Source: Mactromeris polynyma
Taxonomy: Eukaryota; Mollusca; Bivalvia; Venerida; Mactridae
Direction: 5' to 3'
Assembly (NCBI GenBank): GCA_032209605.1
Contig: JASFXZ010000001.1
Span: forward strand, 21,408,256 to 21,472,255
Length of the DNA stretch: 64,000 nt
Every line of letters starts with the position of its first letter. Within the stretch, counting starts at the first letter, position 1. Both the position numbers and the translations under genes were made by a program. Below are positions 14,430 through 23,284 of the stretch, piece after piece. Below the pieces are notes generated by a model. That model did no database searches and was not told where the DNA came from. It saw nothing but the letters and a program-made list of their open reading frames with translations.

Positions 14430-17400
14430 ATGGATATATTGTCTATGAAATCGTCTCGGCGAAAACAGAGCAAACCTATACGGGTATCTTACAATGACGA
14501 CACAGAAATGCCTTTACCTCCACCCCCGAGGGAGGAAGAGTTTGTGAATGGAGATGGTGCAGACACTAGTGACATAGAGCAGGAAAAGGAAAACAAGTGT
14601 GATGAGTCTTTTCCTGCTGGTGAAAATATTAATCCAGTGAAAGGTGATAATCATGAAATTTCTAGTCCTATAAACCTTGCCTCTCGTGAGATTGCTTTTC
14701 CAACGGCCTATCATCGTTTGGCCAGTGAATTTTCTATGAAGAATATTTTCGTGCCAAATGGACACAACAATAGCGCCATGGATGGTGAAAATAACATTGA
14801 TAAAAATGGAAATGATGTAGTTGATGGTGAATTTGATGATAAAAATGATGGTGAAAAACCCAAAGATCGTTCTGGAATTTTTCATCCTGATGCTTATTGT
14901 GAACTTTGTGATAAGGAATTCTGTAATAAGTACTTTTTGAAGACTCATAAAGCTAATAAGCATGGGATTTATGACAATAACTCATCACCATTTGCTCCTA
15001 GTATGAATCCCCTTCCTCCCAGTTTGGTTCTACCTCAGGATTATTCTTCCTTACCCTTTAAACTTAACATGGACTTTCCACTACCTCCGCTTAAACCAAA
15101 CTCCAATTCTGCCAAACCACCCACACCTCAGCTTACGCCTACGCAGATGCCAGCTTCATCTCCTCATCGCCAGTCACCACCGACTACGCAGTCACTGAGC
15201 CAGACGCCAACAAAGCCACCTCAGTCACCGCTGCCTATGTCGAAACCTCTAATATCATCTTCTAGTTCTTCTACTTCCTCAGAAAATGGAGATCCTAGTA
15301 AGAAACCTATGATGGGTCAAGACATGGAAGACTTCTGTGAAATCTGCCAAAAGCACTTTTGCAATAAATACTACCTCAAGAAGCACAAGAATGATGTGCA
15401 TGGCATAGCTCCACCTGATACACCATTAGCTGGAAAACGAGGAGGTCGCCCACCAAACTCTGAAATGAAGCTTCTAGCTACACCTGTGACGTCAGACTCT
15501 CCATTTATACCTCAGTCTCTTGCCAACCTACCTGGTATGCCAAATATGCCAGGAGTTATGGTGCTGAATCCATTCTTGCCACCGATGCTTATTCCTGGGT
15601 CTCTGATGAACCAGCATGGACATTTGCCACCACGACCACCACACATGCAGATGAATTCTCCTTTACCATATTCCACTTGTGCATCTTTGCCAATAAGCTC
15701 TGCCAGTGATGCAAAGTCATTGTCACCTGGCTCTTCTAGTACCTCAGCTACCTCATCATCACCATCAGGCTCCCTTACTACCGAGGCTCTACGCAATTTA
15801 GGTATACCCATTCCAGAAGGGGCCAGTCCCAATGAAGCTTTACGCAGAATGGGACTGATGAGTCCAGATGGCCAGATCACAAGTGATGTTCTCCGAGGAA
15901 TGGGTGTCCTTGGAGCAGAGGCATTTTGCGATATTTGCCGTAAGGAGTTTTGCAATAAGTATTTCTTGAAGATCCACAAGGCCAATAAACATGGTATTTA
16001 CATGGATGAGCCAATGTTGCCACCTTCCATGGCAGCAGCTATGAACATGAGTTTGCCTAATAAACCTAGTGATACGACCGCAATTACCTCAGACTCTACC
16101 AACCGTTCCAATGACAAAGATGCTCTTAGAGAGAGTTACGAGAGTAGTAAACCAGATTCTAGTCCTAAAGCTGCTACAACCCCAGTGTCTCAACCATCAG
16201 AGTACATTACACACTGCAATCTGTGTAGCCATGAGTTTGCAAGTAAATATGCTTATAGAATCCATCGCATCCAGGTGCATGGTATGATCAATGAGCCATT
16301 CAACGAGGCTGAGCTAGCTGAAGAAGCATTCCGTCTCCACAATGGAGACTTACCAAAACATGTAAGCTCTAAAATTGCGGAAGAAATCTCTGCCATGGAG
16401 AGAAATTCTGAGGCTGCTGGCTTTTCAACCATGTTTGGAAGTATGGTGGCTGCCAAGTTAGCCGATCGTGTAACCTGTGACATTTGCAATAAGGAACTGT
16501 GCAATAAGTATTTTTTGAAAGTGCATAAAATGAAAGTGCATGGCATTGACATAGCTGCCCAAGAAAGATCGCCAAAACCAGGAACAACCATTCAGTCTGA
16601 TCGACCGTTCCCCAAGCTTGACTTCAGCCCATCAGCTGGCAGTAGACTAGACTTCAGTCCATCTGCTGGCAGTAGACTTGACTTCAGCAACTTCCAGCTA
16701 GGAAGAAGCTTCAATTTGAATTCAAAACCTGAACCTCCGAAAGAACCTAGTCATTCAAGGCCAAACTCTTCACAGTCAATGGATATGATGAATCAATCTG
16801 TCGAGCGACCTTCAAATGAAGAACTTGTGAAAATGGGAATGGACCCAGAGGCTTACTGTGAAATTTGTAAGAAAGAATTCTGCAGTAAATATTTCCTCAG
16901 AACTCACAAGCAGAATATTCATGGCATACCTCCAAAGTCAGAAAGTATGGACACTAGTCTCTCAAAGGCTTTGTCTATGGCTCCACACTTATCTGCATTA
17001 TCTACACCACTGCTACCCTCAAGCTTTATGTCAACCTCTTCATTATATGCTCAGACAAAACCAATGAATCTCTCTGCTAGTAACGGTTCATTGAACAGCA
17101 TTGGATCGAGTGGACGATCGAAGGGTACACCCGTATCCAATGTAAACAAATGGAAAGAACCACAAAATTCTTCTCGTGTTACATGTGAATTGTGCAATAA
17201 GGAACTGTGTAATAAATACTTTTTACGCACCCATAAGATAAACAAACACGGCATTTTGCCAGAAGATTTATCACCTAGTCCTAGTCTTAATATGTCACCA
17301 AATACCTCCGATATTGAAACATCAAGCAATTCTTCCTACCCAGAAAAGGGAATCCAGAGCCCTAAATTGAACCTTGAAAACTCCAAGCTGTTCACGAACA

Positions 17401-18488
17401 AAAGTGAAGATGGACCAGGGCAGTTTGCTGAAGCTCTCAATCTAAAAGTTAAGTCAGAAAATGATGGTTATTTCAACAGTTACGAATCAGAAACATGCCA
17501 TCTCTGTAACCGTAAATTCAAGAGTTCGAAATGGCTGAGGCAACATATATTGAAAGATCATGCTGGTCTTACATCATTGTCGTCGTTTAATGCTGGTGGA
17601 AGATATGCACCTCTGGATCTTAGAACATGTTCGGTATGCAGTATTGTGTTTCCAAGTGAAATGTCCATGCAGTTACATATGATACAAGAGCATAATGCTC
17701 AAGTAACAATTAAGACCGATGCACATTCTCCACCTATGAATAGTTATGAATCTAGAGGCCAATTCTCAGGGACAGTCAAAAGGTACGGCCTTAAGCCACG
17801 TTACACATTCTCCGTGAAGCAGAAGTCTTATAGTTGTTCAGTTTGCAGCCACAAAAGCAAATGGTTGTCAACAATTCTTTCTCATGAAAGATCAGTTCAT
17901 GGCATTACCCACAACATGAGGAAATTTGGATGCAAATCTTGCCGCAAAGTGTTCCGCAAGGAGAAGGCGTTCCGCGAACATATGATGACAATGCATGGGG
18001 ATTATTCCATGCCGGATTCCCGATCATCTAAACAGTACAGGTGTACAACATGTGATCGATCATTTCCATCTCCATTGGAGTGTCACCTGCATATTCGTCG
18101 TGACCACATCCGGGGTCATAGCTTCCGTGTCAACAGTCACAAAGGGGACATTCGTCACCGATGTGCCCAGTGCAGTTTCCAGACAAGATTCAGAAAACAG
18201 TATCAACGTCATATGCTTCGATGTCATAGTGTACCAAATAAGGTGAAAAGATCGCAGTATATGGATATGGACACATCAAATTCAGGGAAAACAAATATTG
18301 ACTCACTTAATCTGCACGCAGAAGCTCTCAACGGTTGTGGGGACTACACAATGCAAACCTTTGAAATAAGACAATGTAATGATGATGGTGTGTTTGTTAC
18401 ATCTATTGTAGAAATGCCTGTGTTGAAGAAACTGAAAAACTCTACGTCAGTATCGTTCATGGTGACGCCTGTCGAGGAACAGCAATAG
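14430..18488 (+). CDS. Multi-C2H2 zinc-finger transcriptional regulator with N-terminal NuRD-type RRKQ motif (1352 aa, single coding exon)
   Basis: The frame is open for 1352 codons and ends in TAG. I start at the ATG at 14430 (context gccATGg); three in-frame codons lie upstream (TTG, ATA, GCC) but no other ATG. Residues 10-16 read RRKQSKP, like the N-terminal NuRD/RBBP4-binding motif of the SALL, BCL11, FOG and ZNF423/521 proteins. Thirteen C2H2-like fingers begin near C157, C303, C500, C596, C683, C810, C919, C1023, C1067, C1136, C1168, C1205 and C1245. The first seven share a C-x2-C-x12-H-x4-H layout with a KEFCNKYFLKTHK-like core and HGI after the last His. They are separated by roughly 85-200 residues of Pro/Ser/Thr-rich linker and lack TGEKP linkers. 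An AT-hook-like patch (KRGGRPP) is near 336-342. CtBP-type motifs are PMNLS at 878 and PLDLR at 1061. A 10-residue unit (LDFSPSAGSR) repeats at 730-753. I infer a nuclear repressor or co-factor. I recognise the class, not the orthologue. Confidence 0.93.
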   Translation: MDILSMKSSRRKQSKPIRVSYNDDTEMPLPPPPREEEFVNGDGADTSDIEQEKENKCDESFPAGENINPVKGDNHEISSPINLASREIAFPTAYHRLASEFSMKNIFVPNGHNNSAMDGENNIDKNGNDVVDGEFDDKNDGEKPKDRSGIFHPDAYCELCDKEFCNKYFLKTHKANKHGIYDNNSSPFAPSMNPLPPSLVLPQDYSSLPFKLNMDFPLPPLKPNSNSAKPPTPQLTPTQMPASSPHRQSPPTTQSLSQTPTKPPQSPLPMSKPLISSSSSSTSSENGDPSKKPMMGQDMEDFCEICQKHFCNKYYLKKHKNDVHGIAPPDTPLAGKRGGRPPNSEMKLLATPVTSDSPFIPQSLANLPGMPNMPGVMVLNPFLPPMLIPGSLMNQHGHLPPRPPHMQMNSPLPYSTCASLPISSASDAKSLSPGSSSTSATSSSPSGSLTTEALRNLGIPIPEGASPNEALRRMGLMSPDGQITSDVLRGMGVLGAEAFCDICRKEFCNKYFLKIHKANKHGIYMDEPMLPPSMAAAMNMSLPNKPSDTTAITSDSTNRSNDKDALRESYESSKPDSSPKAATTPVSQPSEYITHCNLCSHEFASKYAYRIHRIQVHGMINEPFNEAELAEEAFRLHNGDLPKHVSSKIAEEISAMERNSEAAGFSTMFGSMVAAKLADRVTCDICNKELCNKYFLKVHKMKVHGIDIAAQERSPKPGTTIQSDRPFPKLDFSPSAGSRLDFSPSAGSRLDFSNFQLGRSFNLNSKPEPPKEPSHSRPNSSQSMDMMNQSVERPSNEELVKMGMDPEAYCEICKKEFCSKYFLRTHKQNIHGIPPKSESMDTSLSKALSMAPHLSALSTPLLPSSFMSTSSLYAQTKPMNLSASNGSLNSIGSSGRSKGTPVSNVNKWKEPQNSSRVTCELCNKELCNKYFLRTHKINKHGILPEDLSPSPSLNMSPNTSDIETSSNSSYPEKGIQSPKLNLENSKLFTNKSEDGPGQFAEALNLKVKSENDGYFNSYESETCHLCNRKFKSSKWLRQHILKDHAGLTSLSSFNAGGRYAPLDLRTCSVCSIVFPSEMSMQLHMIQEHNAQVTIKTDAHSPPMNSYESRGQFSGTVKRYGLKPRYTFSVKQKSYSCSVCSHKSKWLSTILSHERSVHGITHNMRKFGCKSCRKVFRKEKAFREHMMTMHGDYSMPDSRSSKQYRCTTCDRSFPSPLECHLHIRRDHIRGHSFRVNSHKGDIRHRCAQCSFQTRFRKQYQRHMLRCHSVPNKVKRSQYMDMDTSNSGKTNIDSLNLHAEALNGCGDYTMQTFEIRQCNDDGVFVTSIVEMPVLKKLKNSTSVSFMVTPVEEQQ
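16617..16688 (+). repeat. In-frame 30-bp coding repeat (LDFSPSAGSR, 2.4 copies)
   Basis: Units start at 16617, 16647 and 16677 (partial). The DNA copies differ mainly at third codon positions, so the repeat is not brand new and the peptide has been kept. It lies in the linker between fingers 5 and 6. Confidence 0.9.
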
Positions 18489-20850
18489 GTCAAAGTCATC
18501 GGGGTCAAATGACTTAAGTTGAAGATAAGTGACAAAAAATCTAGGCTTTATTGTTAACTTCTGGATGTGTTTGCTGTGAACTGCATGCATATACCTGAGT
18601 CCACTGTGCAATCTATGTAATATTGTTGACATTATTTTTTTAAGTTTTCATCTATTTAATATATAATTGTTCAGTTTGAGATTCAATCTTTTTTTTAGCT
18701 TTTATAATTTGAATTTTGATTTGTTTTGTTAGTAGACGTTGATCTAGCTAGGTAGCACTATGTACAAAATGTATCATATTATATTTATTACTATATATTA
18801 AATAATAATAATTGTTACAATTATTATTATTGCTATCATTATTCTTATTATCATATATAAATGGTATTTGTACCTTAATTTCATTTCAAAATTCAATTAG
18901 CAAGTTATTAAAGTAAGTACGAATTCATACTAATATCAACTTTGAGGCTAAATTTGACTTTATCGAAATACTTTAAGTTTAAAGTTTACAATAAAGAGAA
19001 GGAAGACACGTAATTAATTATGAAGGGTATGAATTAAGTAATTAAACCTTTTATAAAGGATCTGTTGTTAATTGTAATGTTGTATGTTGTATTATAAGTA
19101 CTCTTTACAACCAACTTATTTAAGTGAATGTTTATATATTGGATGGTTTGAATGTACGAAAATTTTCATAAGGAGGCGTTTGAACTTGCTGAGACTGTTC
19201 TTGAATCTCTCATTGTCAGTATTAACATGATATTTGTATTCTGAGCAATATAATTTATGCTGTGTAAACTGATTTCTGTGTGTGTAAATTTTATGTAAAT
19301 ATTGTTAAATGTGAAATAATCATATTATTTTTTTCCCAGTTTGATTTACACCTGTGGATATTACAAATTGATAAAATCTGTTCGATTTATTTAAGTGCTT
19401 GCGGTCTTTACTATAAGTACAGTGTTTCTGAGTTTACTGTCTAACATGGTGGAACTATTTTTACTGGTTAAATAATCATTTTGCTTTAAATCTGCTGAAA
19501 ACTTACATTTACTGGCTTTAATACAAAATTTTGGTTACAAATCTATTTTTTTTTTTATTCCAATTTTTTTTTTCACGATTATTTAAATATCCTTACAAGG
19601 TAATCATTATAAAGAATTTATTAAAATATCAAATCATGCTGTTGAATGTTTGGGCTGTTAAAAAAACCAGGACTTCATTGCCGATTATGATTCTATGTTT
19701 GTTGCTATATAAAGCAATAGTCGTATCATATTTATGAAGTATTTAATTTAAAAGGCTATAATCCTGTTAAAAGGATATAATGCTATAATGTTATAAATGT
19801 TACGTGTTTAATCCACTAATGTGTATACTTTAATCACTTTAATAATTCCAGATTTCTGAATGTGATATAAATGCATATTCAGACAGATATTCTATCCCTC
19901 CATTTTGTTCATGTATAAAAATCTCAATTTTTGTGCAGCTATTTTCTGAAGAACATTTCCAATTGTGTTTTGTCCTTATACAGTTTGGTCAGTGTATTTT
20001 TCCATATAAATCATTATTATTGTACCTATTCCTTCATTTTGTCTCCACGTATTAAAGCATGGTTCACTTTTATCCAAAGTTACACTACTTGTCTGTGGTA
20101 TTGTCTGTTCTGTATAATTTGTTTCCACTCAATACCAAACCATTCCCTAGCTTTTTCCATGCTTTGTGAAAAAACTTTGTATAATGTATTGCACACAATC
20201 TATCGCACGGACAATAGCTGTTAAGGATTTTGTTTGAAATGCATTTTAATGTATATGAAGAAAGCGATATGATTGTTACAGAAGCTATGTAATGAACTAT
20301 AAGGATAGTTTTGTAATATTTTGCAGTGAAGATGCAATTTATTTCTTTTTCTCATAACTGCCATTGTACTTATTCATGTGTAATATAACTGAATTTTATC
20401 TGTAGTTGTGGGGTGCGTTTTGTGTTCAAAGCATGTTTATATAATTATAAAAATGGTAATATATATATTATTCTATAAATATATATGAATCTGCATTTCA
20501 TGGTCATGTGTTCATGCATATTTGTTTTCTCTCGTGTGTCCGTAAATTTTGACTTTTAACGTCGACCTGAATATAAAATGTAATTACTTGTCCACTCATT
20601 AGGTGACCAATGTCATTTTATGGTCAGGTTAGACTTTCTGTGTCCTGTTTGGCGTGACTAGGAATGTTTCTTTTTGATCTTTATGATAATTAATATATTT
20701 TACATAAATGTCACTTTGTTGAAAAAGTATTTGGTGTTGCTTATTTTTTTGTCATTTTGTGTTTGTATCGGTGTGAAACTAAACGACATGCAATCTCATA
20801 CAGCTCTTTCGTGCATTTATTTATTTATTAAAACCAAATTGACTTGTGTA
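18489..20850 (+). other. Probable 3' UTR and 3' flank of the zinc-finger gene
   Basis: This is AT-rich sequence with no convincing reading frame and T-runs on the plus strand like those upstream of the gene. It is free of the repeat families that begin just after 20860. Possible poly(A) signals are AATAAA at 18990-18995 and ATTAAA at 19041-19046 and 20827-20832. The true end cannot be chosen from sequence alone. Confidence 0.45.
18990..18995 (+). terminator. Candidate poly(A) signal AATAAA
   Basis: This canonical hexamer lies about 500 bases past the stop codon of the zinc-finger gene. It is the first AATAAA I noticed downstream. More distal sites remain possible because the T-rich repeat-poor character continues to about 20.85 kb. 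Confidence 0.3.
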
Positions 20851-20867
20851 TATGAGCGCCGCTATTT

Positions 20868-21053
20868 CATTTCAAGAAAACGCAACGTGTGATGTCACTA
20901 TTTGCAAGCAGGAAACAATATTTACTCCATTTGGTCACTCCGTTTTCATATTTCCATATGGGGCAAATATTGCTTACTGTTAGTACATGGTGACGTCACA
21001 TGTGACATTTTCTGGAAATGACGTCACTTAAAGAAGAGGTTGGAAATCATACA
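20868..21053. mobile_element. Dispersed foldback element, family C, copy 1 (left end lost)
   Basis: It matches 41482-41667 along about 186 bases with few differences. It keeps the right end (gacgtcactta) but lacks the left outer end seen in the second copy. The match runs past the right inverted repeat into aaagaagaggttggaaatc, so the mobile unit or duplicated segment is longer than the foldback core. Confidence 0.8.
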
Positions 21054-21067
21054 CCGGCACTCATATA

Positions 21068-21234
21068 TACAGTTGGACCTTGTTCAATCCAATTCATCAG
21101 GTCCGAAATTTTATTTCGAATAATACATGGTTTCGAATAGCCCATTTCAATTCGACTGGCCTAAGAAGAGACATCGGGACCTGATATTTATATCGGATGA
21201 TACCGAGTATTCAGATAAAATGTTGTCGACTGTA
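21068..21234. mobile_element. Miniature inverted-repeat element, family B, copy 1
   Basis: The left end is tacagttggaccttg. The family interior follows (ttatttcgaataatacatgg, then atcgg.acctgatattta and ggatgatacc.agtatt). The right end is shortened to gtcgactgta. TA flanks both ends. The termini resemble those of pogo/Tigger-type elements (CAGT..GACCTCG). Confidence 0.8.
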
Positions 21235-22907
21235 TTTCAATAATGTTTAATTTAAAAAACAATTATTGTTGATTTTGATAGATTTAAATAGTCATGAAGA
21301 TATGATACCGTGTTCTGTATCACGAAGCCGAGCTGTATTACTTGCACGTCGTATAATGTTCATACTATCTCCCCCATTTTAGTTCAGCTGTCAAATTTCC
21401 TCGCCGAAATTATTCAATACATTTGAAATCTTTACTGCCTAAGACAATGGGGGGTTTCAATTATATTTTGATATTTAAATTGTCGTTAATTACTAAGATT
21501 AAAATGGCGTTTATATTGACATTTCAAGAAGCTTCGGTGACATTTTCCCCCAGTCGTAAACTTTAGCGACATTTCATTTTATGTTTGAGACTGTTTTATG
21601 AGAGCGAAGTATTAAAACTGAACGCCTGGTTCTAGACAATAACTTTCCTAGCTTTCTAATTGAATATTTACATTGTGAGTCAAATGTCCCAGCCCATCAT
21701 TAAAATTCAGATTTTATCGCAAGCAATTGTTTCGAAATATAACGTTATAATGCAGCTGGTGGCATTGGTGTTTCAAATGTTCCAAATGCTGGTGATCGAA
21801 TACATTAGCTTTGACGTAGTTCAGATGAATAAATTCATTTCTTGAAATCAATAACTAGCAAGATGATAATGAAAAAAAGAGTTTGATTTGCAATAATTTC
21901 AGTGCGACGTTTGCATCGTAAAAGTGTGATAAAATATTGCTGTGGAACCTTAACCTCGTAAAAACATGTATTCCATTCATATGCGTGGATATACCGGATC
22001 TTTAGGGTGCAGACTTTATATTGTACGCCATAATAAGACTTTGGCATTATAAAAAAATTGCAATAATTACCATGTATGGTATGTGAAAGTTTTTACACCC
22101 CGTATAAGTACGCCGTGTCGGAGTCGTAGCGTCTGTCACAGTTACAACATATTCTCAAGGCATGTTTGAATAGCAGCAATAATATTTTTTTGCTGTCTGA
22201 GATACATTTTTAACGACAACTTTACAACAAAATCTGTCTGTACGAGTATGATATTGAAAGTCATTGCCCTGAATCCATGTTTCCATGGTAACCAGGTAAT
22301 TTAGTCTGTTCGAACACCATTTTAGACTCGAGCTCGTATTTTTCAGTACATACGGCATCAATATCAAGTCCACTTGAATTTTGATTTTTTTCTACGTAAA
22401 CTAGAAGGTTAATACTTTAATGACCGGACATACATGTTAATGAAGTTATTCATAGTGTGCCAAATTCATTAGTTATGATCAAAATATTGCAATGAAACAT
22501 CTATATGATGACAACTGAGGTTGATTGTCTAACAAAAACAACACATATGAAACAAACATACAGTCATACAGCACTGACTTCGATTATTTGTATACATACA
22601 TGTAATAGACATACACAGTTTGGAGTATAGCTCAAAATGTCTGTAATGGAGCCCAAATTCAGTAGAATTGGTTAAATCACTGGCATGTAGGTACATCATA
22701 CTCTGATGTTTGCAGTGAAACTTGCCTTTGTCAAAGTGTTTTCAAATTCCAACCATAATGTTCGTAATTGTTACAACATTCAGTTTTTTTCTGGTGAAAA
22801 TGCTTTTAAACCCCCTTTGCATCTTTTAGACCCTATCTCTGGCTACGGCTCTGAATATTAGAATATATAAGCTTGACAATACATTAGTAGCAGCCATGGC
22901 AGCTGAT
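21235..22907. other. Non-coding stretch, nothing recognised
   Basis: I see no supported gene, RNA or repeat family. Frames are short (60-72 codons) and look random. Confidence 0.4.
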
Positions 22908-23087
22908 TATCAGTCATACGTAACGACAGCAACGATTTAAAAACATTTACCCAGTAAGCGATTTATTGGCTTAATTCACAATTGACTCTGATCACTTATC
23001 AGTCATACGTAACGACAGCCACGATTTAAAAACATTTACATCTGTATGCGATTAATTGGCTTAATTCCCAATGGACTCTGATCACTT
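22908..23087. repeat. Direct tandem duplication, 89-bp unit, two copies
   Basis: tcagtcatacgtaacgacag occurs at 22910 and 22999. The rest of the unit (aacatttac, ggcttaattc, gactctgatcactta) is conserved in both copies with a few substitutions. It is directly followed by a family A element. Confidence 0.9.
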
Positions 23088-23103
23088 ATGACGTATCTTT
23101 GGA

Positions 23104-23284
23104 TACAGTAAAACCTCACTTATAGACCACCTTAACACTAAGACCACATTATTAATAACATCGTATTTTCATGGACCATTTTTATTTTTTCTCCCATATT
23201 TCAACATGATAATCTGATCACTTCACCACTAAAAATGCCTTTCTTCAGACCTGAAAGTGGTCTTATCATTGCGGTTTAACTGTA
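23104..23284. mobile_element. Miniature inverted-repeat element, family A, copy 2
   Basis: The left end is tacagtaaaacctcac and the right end gcggtttaactgta is slightly decayed. The inside carries the family pattern of taagaccac and tggtcttatcattg. TA flanks both ends. Confidence 0.85.

Noticed and set aside
16253..16591. Splitting the zinc-finger protein into several genes because of long linkers
   Set aside because: The frame is uninterrupted over 4 kb, with related fingers on both sides of every linker.
14514..18632. Several 60-157-codon frames on the minus strand or other plus frames across the zinc-finger exon
   Set aside because: Shadows of the real coding frame; they have no domains of their own.
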